Source of the DNA: Sporolactobacillus terrae DSM 11697
Lineage (GTDB): Bacteria > Bacillota > Bacilli > Bacillales > Sporolactobacillaceae
DNA: 36,544 bases
Assembly (NCBI RefSeq): GCF_000648615.1
Contig: NZ_JFZC01000042.1
Location: 1-36,544 of the forward strand
Reading direction: 5' to 3'
Below, one piece after another: positions 7,901 to 15,485 of the stretch. How positions within the stretch are numbered: the stretch's first letter is position 1; each line of letters starts with the position of its first letter. Both the position numbers and the translations under genes were made by a program. The notes beneath the pieces were generated by a model that was given only the letters and a program-made list of their open reading frames with translations, was not told the origin of the DNA and ran no database searches.

Positions 7901-8599
7901 CTGAAAGGTGATGCCCGCTTTTGGGGCTTGGTAAGCGATCAGAATGCGGACAATGGTTTTCCCTTTTGCTGCCTTGCCGAGATCGATGGTTTTCTGATTC
8001 CATTGATTCATGAGCAGTGTCCCGGACTTGCCTTGATCGGCTGGAGTCATACGGATCCCATCCTGATCTTTGATATCTAATTGATGCAAGTATGTGCCGT
8101 CTGAGAACGCAAGGTCAATCGAGACATAAGCTGCTGCCTGTGCGTTGACGTCCTTTTTCGTCGGCTGCGGGGCAACCATGTATGAGAGCTGAGTATGCTT
8201 TGCTACAGGCAGATTTACTTTGAAAAGTTTGTTGCATGCATCGCTCGTTTTCTTGTCCGGGTCTGATTGTCCTGAATAGGTAAGTACGCGATTGCCTGAC
8301 CAGCCAGCTTTGCTTGCGGCGTTGTACAAGCTGCTTGGGCCGCGCGTTACAGAAGTAGTCATGGTCCGACCATGACCGTCTAAGGGTTTGATTCCGTTTG
8401 TCATTGGCCGATCTTGATCCTCAGAATGTTCGCTGCTGCTTGTCCAGCTTGGCTGGGAATCCTTTTTTTCAAAGGAAGTCGAAAAGAGGTCTTGGTTTGT
8501 CTCCGCCTTGACTATCTCAACCGGAACGGGAACCAAGGAGATGGTTAGTACGAGACAAATGCAGCTCAGCATTATTTTATTTCTTAAGTGTAAACCCAT
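4949..8599 (-). CDS. secreted GH92-family-like protein with F5/8 C domain, catalytic motifs altered
   Basis: About 1216 residues, exported. ATG 8599 is preferred because GAGGGG lies 7 bases upstream; an ATG at 8617 lacks one. Order: signal peptide (1 to about 32), N-terminal jelly-roll-like domain (about 35-245), GH92 N domain (RGNTAPAVGVPNGF), (alpha/alpha)6 GH92 core (QTVWPAYTLLEPKL; VPQDGQGLANLFGG; YLFGAAGFYPL), a discoidin/F5/8 type C domain (about 975-1125) and a helical tail. There is no LPXTG. GH92 enzymes are calcium-dependent exo-alpha-mannosidases. Here the expected acid Glu four residues before the core Trp is Thr (TSENWF), the base motif GDEDNGEMS reads GTDSGAMLS, and the His-His of SHHIPY is missing. 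The 3.6-kb frame is uninterrupted, so it is probably functional but perhaps not as a classical mannosidase. Confidence 0.85.
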   Translation of the reverse strand: MGLHLRNKIMLSCICLVLTISLVPVPVEIVKAETNQDLFSTSFEKKDSQPSWTSSSEHSEDQDRPMTNGIKPLDGHGRTMTTSVTRGPSSLYNAASKAGWSGNRVLTYSGQSDPDKKTSDACNKLFKVNLPVAKHTQLSYMVAPQPTKKDVNAQAAAYVSIDLAFSDGTYLHQLDIKDQDGIRMTPADQGKSGTLLMNQWNQKTIDLGKAAKGKTIVRILIAYQAPKAGITFQGAIDDLRIGPQQTSGAAKSPVDQVNILRGTASSRAFPRGNTAPAVGVPNGFVYWSPAINSSAKEQLYPYNQNNDPENLPEIQSFSLSRSANDQSGSHQTFQVMPSSFVGTPSASRIGRGKAFKRTDESAHPYRYSVTFTDGMRAQMAATSHASIMRYTFPGTQGNLIFDNLDKHGSLTLHPESQSLEGYSDIKDSATGNMNRMFFYAELDRPIIYSGKLSGEKRDQSTAFYKFDTSKDKSVTMKIGTSLISRDQAKKNLNQEIDKRSSLKSVANKAKHLWNKRLAKVTVNGANQDQLTSLYSNLYRMYLSPNDGSENVGSIKKPNYRYADLSVPAKSENTTTNTGAPIKKGKVYVNSDFAYSAQTVWPAYTLLEPKLTGTFINGFLKVYKNGGTLRADAGPAFADAVLKGAKGVDTELLYQAMLYQASAAQEGHAQTFIGYSPSSQKDSVGKTLTQAESDAVLGNLAAYLANKHPNVSSYADDRDYYLSRAQNYLHLFNQSLMNFAPKSENEDTKANAAAKNSKKTSENWFHTFQVPQDGQGLANLFGGKIALSKTLDQFFTTAPSDPAIKSSAADRLSKSGQLGMFTLDHPFSPSTAYMYLFAGTPWETQRITRFMLRHFYTGSAIGGGYLGTDSGAMLSGYYLFGAAGFYPLQKGSANYVIGAPYFKQMILHLDNGNDLIINAPKVSNKNQYIQSATLNGRPIAASSLSAADLQAGGTLSFEMGAQPSSWGTAAHVLPHALTPQSTNGSSFYPQPLDDLSQKAVVRASEGTDNLEALTDNNAETNATFDRERPSASFHFKTESPRIKQYTLTSSGARNSSDPKSWTLWASDDGIHWGQIDRRTNQTFAWRSMTRSYTIKNPKAYAYYKVTVDQKSSTHPLALSEFQLLGYSGITKGFTSLKRELEHQYELKNVTEAERDHLIRILDQAQSAYKDGNLSASISSMQAAVQQMNALLYQTNASEKSSGLLLADAHAIVNLLSD

Positions 8600-8721
8600 G
8601 ATGGTGCCCCTCTTCATTTTCTAGATCATTTCGGATCAGCGTGAAACGATTGTCCTCATCATTATAACGGAACAAGACAAGGCAATAAAGAACTGCAAAA
8701 CAGATGGTTAATTCTCCGCGC

Positions 8722-8765
8722 AAAAAAAATTTGCGATAGAATGCCAAGAGGCACTTTATCGCAAA
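8722..8765 (-). terminator. strong intrinsic terminator, minus strand
   Basis: On the minus strand TTTGCGATA pairs with TATCGCAAA, with an inner TGCC/GGCA stem, followed by eight T. It ends transcripts from proC or from the small ORF at 8894-8805, isolating the GH92-type gene, which needs its own promoter in 8600-8720. Confidence 0.9.
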
Positions 8766-8804
8766 ACGAGTAAATGATGGTTTCCTAAATCAAGATCGAA
8801 CATC

Positions 8805-8894
8805 TTAACTTAAGGTTAACTGCAACAGAAGGTGTGTTAAAGCTTGCAAGATCATCATAGCATCGTTTTGCCATTGATCAATCATTCTTGTCAT
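8805..8894 (-). CDS. candidate 29-residue peptide upstream of a strong terminator
   Basis: ATG at 8894 to TAA at 8805 encodes 29 residues: a short polar start (MTRMIDQWQND) and a hydrophobic Leu/Met/Gln-rich helix (AMMILQALTHLLLQLTLS). The nearest purine-rich sequence, AGTAGG, is a weak ribosome binding site about 10 bases upstream. A terminator lies 40 bases after the stop, while proC ends about 70 bases before its start. It could be a membrane-binding small peptide or the coding-like part of a proC 3' untranslated region or sRNA. It is not recognised as a known family. Confidence 0.35.
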   Translation of the reverse strand: MTRMIDQWQNDAMMILQALTHLLLQLTLS

Positions 8895-8962
8895 ATAATC
8901 TGACCTACTATTTTATCCTTGCTGTTTATTTTTAACTTTTCGTGTTTGCAAATCTCACATCA

Positions 8963-9784
8963 TCATTTGGAAAACGGTGCGCTCATTTCTTTTGCACGGA
9001 CGATTGCTTGATGAATACAAGCATTGACCGCTTCGCGAACGGAATGATTGTCCAGCGTATCAATGCCAGCCTGTGTCGTTCCCCCTGGTGTTGCAACGGC
9101 ATTCAAAAGATCAGATGCAGATTTCTCAGATCGCTTCAGAAGGTTTGCTGCACCAAGCAAAGTTTGCTGTACGAGAAGAGCAGAGGATGCTTCAGACAAT
9201 CCTTCACGAACGCCGGCTTCTTGCATTGACTGAGCGAGGTAATACAGATAAGCAGGACCGCTTCCTGCGACCCCTGCGATGACATCAATGTCGTTTTCCG
9301 TGACAACCGAGACGGTTCCGACGGTTTCAAACAACTGCTTTGCAAGCTTCAGCTGCGTGTCCGATACGCATGTGCCCGCAGCGATTCCAGTTGCTGAAAG
9401 GCCAATCGAAGCGGACGTATTCGGCATGGCGCGCACGATCGGCAGGTCGACGCCGGCTGCCGATTGAATGAATGCAGTTGGGACGCCGACCATCAACGTA
9501 ATGATCAGCTGATCGCGGTTCAGAAACGGTTTCATTTCCGCGACCGCTGCTCCTGTATCGGCAGGTCGGAATGCGAAGATGATCAGGTCAGCATTTTTAA
9601 GGGCAAGGGCTTTATCCTGAGTTGTATGCACATGATACGTTTTTTCAAGATCGGCTAACCGTTCTTTATTGGTATGGTTGTTCATCCATACCTGATCTGC
9701 TGCGATAAACTTTTTATCTAAAAATCCTTTAAGCAATGACTCCGCGAGTTCGCCGGAACCAATGAATGCGACTTTTTCAACCAA
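8963..9784 (-). CDS. proC: pyrroline-5-carboxylate reductase
   Basis: Reduces pyrroline-5-carboxylate to proline with NAD(P)H, the last step of proline synthesis, cytoplasmic. Seen in 273 residues: an N-terminal Rossmann motif (FIGSGELAESLLKGF), VRAMPNTSASIG, AGVAGSGPAYLYYL, and the C-terminal signature ATPGGTTQAGIDTL. The full PGGTT signature and normal length favour a true ProC/ProI over the related ComER. The start is TTG 9784, with AGAGGA about 11 bases upstream. It lies 84 bases downstream of the O-antigen-ligase-like gene on the same strand. That gap holds a TATGAT-like -10, so it may have its own promoter. Confidence 0.95.
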   Translation of the reverse strand: MVEKVAFIGSGELAESLLKGFLDKKFIAADQVWMNNHTNKERLADLEKTYHVHTTQDKALALKNADLIIFAFRPADTGAAVAEMKPFLNRDQLIITLMVGVPTAFIQSAAGVDLPIVRAMPNTSASIGLSATGIAAGTCVSDTQLKLAKQLFETVGTVSVVTENDIDVIAGVAGSGPAYLYYLAQSMQEAGVREGLSEASSALLVQQTLLGAANLLKRSEKSASDLLNAVATPGGTTQAGIDTLDNHSVREAVNACIHQAIVRAKEMSAPFSK

Positions 9785-9868
9785 CAGTAGCTCATCCTCT
9801 CAATCAGCGTTTTCACTGTAGAAATCGATTTTTCACAAAGATTACCGCTATCATAACATTTATGAAGG

Positions 9869-11170
9869 TTACCTGCTAGAGACATCTTTTGCTGGCTGCA
9901 GCGTCGCCGGTTCATGGGCATGACGTTTTCGAAACAATGTCCGCCGTTGAAGCAGTGCTTCGCTTAACGTGCGGTGCAGGCGCGTCATTTGATTCATTTG
10001 TGCTGTAAATCGGGTCCAGTACGAAAGAAGAATCAGCACCATAATCATGACTTGCGGCGATGACAGCGTAAAGTCTAAAATTCCGTACAGAATGATCGTC
10101 GGCAGCGCAAACAGGAACAGTGTTGCCGAATAGTTTGATTTCGTATTCATACTGATTTTTTGCACTTTAAAGAGCTGATAGCCGCCGATCAACAGGATCG
10201 CGATAAAGAACAGTGCGCAAAAAATACCTGATGAAGATAGAATCGAAAGAAATAGATCATGAGCATGCGGAATCATTGAACCGTTGTTTGCGGAATAAAC
10301 CCTGAGAAAACCAAAGTTCGTGGCGCCGAAAAACGGATTCTGCTGGAAAATATGCCAGCTGTTTCCCCAAATTTCAAGACGCTTAGCCATCGACGTTTCC
10401 GTACCGCTTGATCGCGGCATCCAATTGTAAAGCACTTTCGCACCGACAACGGTAAATAATGCCGCAGGAACGAAGAGACGCTTGCTCAGCTTATAAACAA
10501 ACAGCAGATGCAGCAGAATCATGATCACAAAACCGGCACGCGAGCCCGTCTCATAGATTGCAAAATCAAGCAGAGGCATGAGCATAAGCGACAAAAAGAT
10601 GGTCATTTTCTTTTTCAATTGAATGGCACGGAGCAGCTCCACCGACAAGCAGGCAACCGCCAGGATGAGCAGGTAGCACGCATAGTTCGGATTGAAGGTC
10701 GAGCCGTAGAGTCTCGGGATCCCTTTGTAGCCAAAAAGAAAATGACCGGTCATAAATGAAACGGCAGTACCGATCAATGAATCATCGGGAATCAAGACGA
10801 GCAGTTTTTCTGAAAAGAAAATATAGACGCCGCCCCAAATCGTGATCCATGCAAATTGTCTCAAACGGAGCTGTTCAGGACGGCGCAGTAAGAATAAGTA
10901 AATACCAAAATAGCCAATCAGCATCGCTGTTGAAAGCAAGTCAAAAAAACGTCCGCTGATTAAAATAGACCCGAGAGAAGCCAAGACAGTCATGGCCAGA
11001 AAGATGCTGATCAAATCAGTAGGCAGTGCTTTTTTTGCTGCGAACTGATCGTACAACATTTTAACTGCACGACAGACAAACCATGCCATTCCAATTGGCG
11101 GGAGTATATAGAGTAAAATCAACCCAAGAATGATTGGTTGTTGTTTGACTTTATCAAGTGCGTACATCAT
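9869..11170 (-). CDS. O-antigen ligase / Wzy-polymerase family membrane protein
   Basis: About 433 residues with roughly 10-12 hydrophobic segments. The large loop ending NPFFGATNFGFLRVY...MIPHAHDLFLSILSSSG is the Wzy_C/WaaL signature: an Asn-Pro, then His residues before a following helix. Such proteins polymerise or ligate lipid-linked glycans outside the membrane; in Bacillota they act on exopolysaccharide or cell-wall polysaccharides. A frame extends back to 11212, but GGAGGA lies 7 bases before ATG 11170, which is taken as the start. No other polysaccharide gene is adjacent, so its substrate is unknown. The gene is divergent from the Gfo/Idh/MocA gene, with a shared upstream region of about 185 bases. 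Confidence 0.8.
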   Translation of the reverse strand: MMYALDKVKQQPIILGLILLYILPPIGMAWFVCRAVKMLYDQFAAKKALPTDLISIFLAMTVLASLGSILISGRFFDLLSTAMLIGYFGIYLFLLRRPEQLRLRQFAWITIWGGVYIFFSEKLLVLIPDDSLIGTAVSFMTGHFLFGYKGIPRLYGSTFNPNYACYLLILAVACLSVELLRAIQLKKKMTIFLSLMLMPLLDFAIYETGSRAGFVIMILLHLLFVYKLSKRLFVPAALFTVVGAKVLYNWMPRSSGTETSMAKRLEIWGNSWHIFQQNPFFGATNFGFLRVYSANNGSMIPHAHDLFLSILSSSGIFCALFFIAILLIGGYQLFKVQKISMNTKSNYSATLFLFALPTIILYGILDFTLSSPQVMIMVLILLSYWTRFTAQMNQMTRLHRTLSEALLQRRTLFRKRHAHEPATLQPAKDVSSR

Positions 11171-11290
11171 AAATTCGTCCTCCGAACGGTGTTTTCGTTT
11201 CTTCTGCATCATTACTTATACTGTAAAACAATCACGAATAGGTTATTTATGGGGAAATTTATATATTTTAAGATTTTGTAATGAAAGGGC

Positions 11291-11319
11291 TGTCATGAAC
11301 GTGGAATGATCGTTATAAT
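11291..11319 (+). promoter_or_regulatory. promoter of the Gfo/Idh/MocA gene
   Basis: A perfect TATAAT (11314-11319) preceded at 17 bp by a weak -35, TGTCAT (11291-11296). It is 35 bases before the chosen start codon. Confidence 0.55.
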
Positions 11320-11354
11320 AAACGTTAATGAATGAAAAAAGGCGGAGGATACCG

Positions 11355-12347
11355 ATGAGACTAGCAACGATAGGAACGAGTAAAATTACACAGCAATTTG
11401 TGGCAGCGATAAAAAAGACGGGGCGCTTTGACTATGTTGGCGCTTATTCTCGGTCGGGGGAAAAAGCAAAGCAATTTGCCAACCGCTTTGGTGCCGATTT
11501 GTCTTTCTCATCATTGGAGCAATTAGCGGGCAGTCAAGCGGTCGATGTGGTGTATTGCGCTTCGCCAAACAGCGTTCATTTTGAACAAGTCGTCACGCTG
11601 CTTAAAGGTGGTAAGCATGTCCTTTGCGAAAAACCGATATTTGTAAACCTGAAGGAATTTGATGAAGCGGTACGGATTGCGGATGCACAGCATGTCTATT
11701 TAATTGAAGCAATTCGTAACATCCAGACGCCGGTATTTAAGAAACTGAAGCAAGAACTGCCACGCGCCGGACAAATGCGCTCAGCGGTTCTGCAGCTCAT
11801 TCAGTACTCTTCTCGCTATGATCAATTTAAGCAAGGCAAGATCACGAATATTTTTTCTCCGCAGTTTGCCGGAGGCGCGTTAGAAGATCTTGGCATCTAT
11901 CCGACCTATGTCGCTGTTGCTTTATTTGGCGAACCACAGGATGCTGTTTACGAACCGGTAAGGCTTACAAACGGTATCGACGGCAGTGGTACGCTGGTGC
12001 TCCGCTATCCGGATTTCGTCTGCACCGTGCTCTGTTCCAAGATCGCGCATTCAGATGCGCCGTCGGAAATTCATGGCGAGAAGGGAACGTTCCGATTCAA
12101 CAATCCATCGACAATTGCGCGGCTTGAATGGATCGATGCCCATGAGAAACAGGTAACGCCTGTAGCCGAGCATTTTGTGGCTGATGATAAAATTTTTGAA
12201 ATCCGTCATTTCGCTGATTTGATCGAACAAAGCGATCGTGAGGCGTATTTAAAATTGCGTGCGCTCAGCCGAAGCGTTCTGAAAACGATGGAGATGGCGC
12301 GAAAGCAATGCGGACTGCTATTCCCAAGCGACCATGCACCAAGGTAA
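11355..12347 (+). CDS. Gfo/Idh/MocA-family NAD(P)-dependent oxidoreductase
   Basis: A 330-residue cytoplasmic dehydrogenase. An N-terminal Rossmann fold (RLATIGTSKITQQFVAAI, then GAYSRSGEKAKQFA) is followed by the family motif LCEKPIFVNLKE, whose Lys takes part in catalysis. The C-terminal GFO_IDH_MocA domain includes GGALEDLGIYPTYVAVALFG. Members oxidise sugars, inositols or amino sugars; the substrate cannot be told from sequence. GGCGGAGGA lies 5 bases before ATG 11355; an in-frame ATG at 11328 has no such site. It is monocistronic, with a terminator at 12492. Confidence 0.87.
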   Translation: MRLATIGTSKITQQFVAAIKKTGRFDYVGAYSRSGEKAKQFANRFGADLSFSSLEQLAGSQAVDVVYCASPNSVHFEQVVTLLKGGKHVLCEKPIFVNLKEFDEAVRIADAQHVYLIEAIRNIQTPVFKKLKQELPRAGQMRSAVLQLIQYSSRYDQFKQGKITNIFSPQFAGGALEDLGIYPTYVAVALFGEPQDAVYEPVRLTNGIDGSGTLVLRYPDFVCTVLCSKIAHSDAPSEIHGEKGTFRFNNPSTIARLEWIDAHEKQVTPVAEHFVADDKIFEIRHFADLIEQSDREAYLKLRALSRSVLKTMEMARKQCGLLFPSDHAPR

Positions 12348-12668
12348 TTCAGAAAGGTTCGCAGATGATCGATCGATCGCCGGATCACCAAAAAAGCGAT
12401 GGCAGTCCGGTCATCCATGTGCGCACAGGTTTCGGCGATTTTGCGTTGCGCTAAAAATAGAGAATGGAGTCCGGATCTGATTCCGGATAAGCAAGCTCCG
12501 GCGGGCGCAGTCCTGCTCGGGGCTTGTTTGTTTTGCGGAATTGAACAATCCTTGACATGAGATCTGTAAAATTATGCGAAAGACCGGATTATCGTGCATA
12601 GTTCCCTCATCTGCGGAGAAACTCTTTATTAATGAACGTGTACGGATAATGCTTCAAATAAAGGATGG
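12348..12668. other. intergenic region with terminator and possible promoter
   Basis: Holds the terminator at 12492-12534, a TCCGGA self-complementary pair (around 12470-12487), and a TTGACA (12552-12557) that may be the -35 of the FAD/Rieske gene; its -10 is unclear. No gene was recognised. Confidence 0.4.
12492..12534 (+). terminator. intrinsic terminator after the Gfo/Idh/MocA gene
   Basis: CAAGCTCC (12492-12499) pairs with GGGGCTTG (12519-12526, one G-U), followed by TTTGTTTT. Confidence 0.7.
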
Positions 12669-14246
12669 ATGATCCGAATGACAGAACAGCAGAACAGCAG
12701 CTTCTCAGAAGAGACGTTATCAATCTGGCGTGATACGGTGCACTTGCCAACTTTCAATCCACTTAAGGAGGATCACACAACCGATGTATTGGTTGTGGGT
12801 GCGGGCATCACAGGAATTACTGCAGCCTATATGCTCGCCAAACGCGGCGTCTCGGTAACCTTGATTGACGCCAATAAACTGACAAGCGGGACAACGGGTT
12901 ACACCACAGCAAAAATTTCGGCACAGCACGGATTGATCTATGATCATCTCATTCGAAGTCTTGGCGAAGAAAATGCAGCACTCTATTACCAAGCGAACAA
13001 AGAAGGGCTGCATTGGATTGGCAGCCATATAAAGGAAAATGGTCTGCACTGTGATTTTGAGATTCAACCGTCTCTGATTTACGCGACAAATGATCAAGAG
13101 GCGAAAGCGGTTGAGAAGGAGAAGAAGGCCTATGATCGACTTGGCATACTCAGCAGCTTAAAGGATTCAGCCGCGCTTCCTTTTAAAGTGAAAAATGCAC
13201 TGATTATGCCAGGTCAGGCACAGTTCCATCCGCTTATGTATCTGCACGAATTGATTGCTGAACTCGTAAAAATGAATGTGGCGATTTTTGAAGAGACGTT
13301 GGCAGAGACAATCGAAGAAACAGAAAAGGAACGGCGCGTGAAGACAAAGCAAGGTTTCACGATCAACTGCCGGGATGTACTGATTTGTTCTCACTTTCCT
13401 TTTTACGATCACCGTTTCTATTTTGCACGTATGTTCGCCGAGCGCTCCTATCTGCTTGCCTGCGAAACAGACCGCGCGCTGCCGGGCGGCATGTATCTAA
13501 GCGCCGGAAATCCGAAACGTTCGATTCGCGGGCTGCATCTTAATCAAAAGAATTATCTCTTGATTGGCGGTGAAAATCATAAAACCGGCCGCGGCGAATC
13601 AATGGAACATCACTATGAACAGCTCGCTTCTTTTGCCAAGCAGCAGTTTGGGCAGACAAAGATTGTTGCCCACTGGTCGGCTCAAGACTTTACTACCCTT
13701 GATCAAGTCCCTTATATCGGTCGGATTACAAAAAACAGCCCGCATATTCTTGTTGCAGCAGGTTTTCATAAGTGGGGCATGACAACGGGTACCCTCGCTG
13801 CTCAACTGCTTACCGATCTCGTACTTGGACGCGAAAATCCTTATGAAGCACTCTTCAGCCCATCCCGATTTGAGGCAACGCCAATGCTCGCAAGCTTTCT
13901 TGCGGAAAATCTGCAGGTTGCCGGGCAACTGATTAAAGGGAAGCTGAGCAGACCCGCACCGTTGAATGAACACCTGCAAAACGATCAAGCGGTCATCGCC
14001 GAGTTGCATGGGGAGCGCGTTGGCGCCTATCGAAACGGGAAGGGTGAATTAACCGTTGTTGATACCACTTGCCCGCATTTGGGGTGCGAAGTAAACTGGA
14101 ATCAAGGCGAGAAATCTTGGGATTGTCCGTGCCATGGCTCGCGCTTCAAGGCGAATGGCGAGGTGATCGACGGTCCTGCAAAAGACGCGCTAACCCTATT
14201 TTTCTCAGAAGCAGGCCATGAAAAGAGGGCCGAAAATAAGGAGTGA
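12669..14246 (+). CDS. FAD-dependent oxidoreductase fused to a Rieske [2Fe-2S] domain (YhfW type)
   Basis: 525 residues. The N-terminal DAO-type FAD domain has VLVVGAGITGITAAYMLAKRG at about 40-60 and the flavin-contact segment SGTTGYTTAKIS. The C-terminal 90 residues are a Rieske domain with ligands C468, H470, C486 and H489 (CPHLGC...CPCHG), exact C-x-H-x15-C-x2-H spacing. The same two-domain layout is found in B. subtilis YhfW, whose substrate is not known to me. It probably passes electrons from an amine or amino-acid-type substrate through FAD to the cluster (inference). Two starts are possible: ATG 12669, very near AAAGGA, and ATG 12678. Translation of the next gene is coupled, with the AAGGAG of that gene inside this 3' end. 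Confidence 0.88.
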   Translation: MIRMTEQQNSSFSEETLSIWRDTVHLPTFNPLKEDHTTDVLVVGAGITGITAAYMLAKRGVSVTLIDANKLTSGTTGYTTAKISAQHGLIYDHLIRSLGEENAALYYQANKEGLHWIGSHIKENGLHCDFEIQPSLIYATNDQEAKAVEKEKKAYDRLGILSSLKDSAALPFKVKNALIMPGQAQFHPLMYLHELIAELVKMNVAIFEETLAETIEETEKERRVKTKQGFTINCRDVLICSHFPFYDHRFYFARMFAERSYLLACETDRALPGGMYLSAGNPKRSIRGLHLNQKNYLLIGGENHKTGRGESMEHHYEQLASFAKQQFGQTKIVAHWSAQDFTTLDQVPYIGRITKNSPHILVAAGFHKWGMTTGTLAAQLLTDLVLGRENPYEALFSPSRFEATPMLASFLAENLQVAGQLIKGKLSRPAPLNEHLQNDQAVIAELHGERVGAYRNGKGELTVVDTTCPHLGCEVNWNQGEKSWDCPCHGSRFKANGEVIDGPAKDALTLFFSEAGHEKRAENKE

Positions 14247-14251
14247 AGCTC

Positions 14252-14626
14252 ATGGGCATTATTGAATCGATGGCCGAAGAAAAAATACAAGAAGGCTTGA
14301 AGCAAGGGGCCTTCGATCATCTTCCCGGCAAAGGAAAGCCGCTGCTTCTTGAAGATCTGTCGGCTGTGCCTAAAGAACTGCGTGCCGGTTATACATTGCT
14401 GAAAAATGCGGGGATGCTGCCTGAAGAGCTGCAGATCAGAAAAGAAATGGTGACGCTTAGCGATCTGCTTAAATGCTGTGAGGACGAAAAAGAACGTGCG
14501 AAGCTTACGCAGGAGCTTCGCTATAAGCGGCTTAAATTTAATCAGTTAATGGAGAAACGAACTCTGCGGCACTCATCCGTGTTTCGACGCTATCGCGATC
14601 GTATTTTCCATAAGTTTCGCTTTTAA
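14252..14626 (+). CDS. DUF1992 / DnaJ-C28-homology domain protein
   Basis: 124 residues, cytoplasmic, charged. The N-terminal half matches the DUF1992 (DNAJC28-like conserved domain) pattern: EEKIQEGLKQGAFDHLPGKGKPLLLEDLSAVP, split here as the amphipathic helix EEKIQEGL and the PGKGKPL loop. A helical Lys/Arg-rich tail (residues about 75-124) follows. There is no J domain. Function is unknown in bacteria. AAGGAG lies 8 bases before ATG 14252, and a GTG at 14243 is too close to it. It starts 5 bases after the YhfW-type stop, so the two form an operon. Confidence 0.8.
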   Translation: MGIIESMAEEKIQEGLKQGAFDHLPGKGKPLLLEDLSAVPKELRAGYTLLKNAGMLPEELQIRKEMVTLSDLLKCCEDEKERAKLTQELRYKRLKFNQLMEKRTLRHSSVFRRYRDRIFHKFRF

Positions 14627-14642
14627 CTTCTTCAAACGCTCT

Positions 14643-14682
14643 AAAGCATTAAGTGGGGGTCGTTCACCCTCAACGCTTTTTC
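14643..14682 (+). terminator. probable imperfect terminator of the YhfW-DUF1992 operon
   Basis: AAGCATTAAG...GGGGT pairs imperfectly with ACCCTCAACGCTT, followed by TTTTT. Two A-C mismatches weaken the stem. It overlaps the 3' end of the convergent lipoprotein gene. Confidence 0.4.
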
Positions 14683-15332
14683 CAAATGGACAGCAGCGGC
14701 CCTTGTTCTCCATAAACCGGGTCCTGTTTCGCTTTTCCCACCTTACTGATGTTTTCTTTATATTGCGGACTTTCCTTCGTTTGCAGATCATAGTCGCGCC
14801 CATCCGGGTAGCCGCCGGCTATTGAAAAATCATTGCTTGCCGAAAGGCGCTTATGACCAGTGCCTGCCGGAAGCACAACGACATCGCCGGCTTTCACTTT
14901 GAAATCTTTCCCTTGTTCACCGCCGAGTCTAAGTGTTGCCTCCCCGGAAATTACACCAAGGACTTCATGCGAGGTACTGTGAAAGTGGTGATACGGAAAG
15001 ACGCCGTCCACCCAGTTGTTGCCCCAATTATTCTTTTTGAATGTGTTCACGATCTGATCCGTTCGACCTTTGAAAGCGCCAGGATAAATCAGCACTTGAA
15101 AATAGGGATTGTTGGGAATCGTTCCGTCATCTTTGAAGGTGAAGGTCTGAACCTTGACAAATTTTTGTGAACCCTTCGTACGCGATCCTGATGATTGATC
15201 CTGCTGCACAACCTTTGTATTCTGCGACTTGGATGCGGATGAGCTCGTGCTGTCGGAAGCCGCTTGTCCGCCGCCGCAAGCGGCGAGAAGGAGAAGTGGA
15301 GTGATACTAGCTGCATGAAACCATTTTTGCAC
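14670..15332 (-). CDS. cupin-domain lipoprotein (YjlB-like, exported)
   Basis: 220 residues. The lipobox LLLAAC (Cys about 19) predicts lipid anchoring outside the membrane. A Ser/Gln/Lys-rich linker (about 22-58) follows, then a single cupin barrel. Motif 1, YHHFHSTSHEVLGVISG, supplies metal-binding His and Glu residues. Motif 2, GDVVVLPAGTGHKRL, supplies the last His. The barrel resembles the cytoplasmic B. subtilis cupin YjlB; here it has been moved to the cell surface. Its ligand or reaction is unknown. The start is GTG 15332, because a perfect GGAGGT is 8 bases upstream and the signal peptide then begins MQKWFHA. It is convergent with the DUF1992 gene. Confidence 0.85.
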   Translation of the reverse strand: MQKWFHAASITPLLLLAACGGGQAASDSTSSSASKSQNTKVVQQDQSSGSRTKGSQKFVKVQTFTFKDDGTIPNNPYFQVLIYPGAFKGRTDQIVNTFKKNNWGNNWVDGVFPYHHFHSTSHEVLGVISGEATLRLGGEQGKDFKVKAGDVVVLPAGTGHKRLSASNDFSIAGGYPDGRDYDLQTKESPQYKENISKVGKAKQDPVYGEQGPLLSIWKKR

Positions 15333-15485
15333 ATAAAGGACCTCCTCGAAATTTCATTCACAGTAAGTATAGCACCCAGAATATTAAGAGAATAATCATC
15401 TGCTTGGCGCCCTGATGGTGTGAAAAAATAACGCAGATTGCCGATAACTTATGATGAGGGACAAATTTTCTAGCGGAGGCGCGCG

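Noticed and set aside
8963-9784. ComER instead of ProC
   Set aside because: The full PGGTT signature and catalytic segments of pyrroline-5-carboxylate reductase are present.
13599-14009. 136-codon minus-strand frame
   Set aside because: Antisense to the YhfW-type gene; no ribosome binding site.
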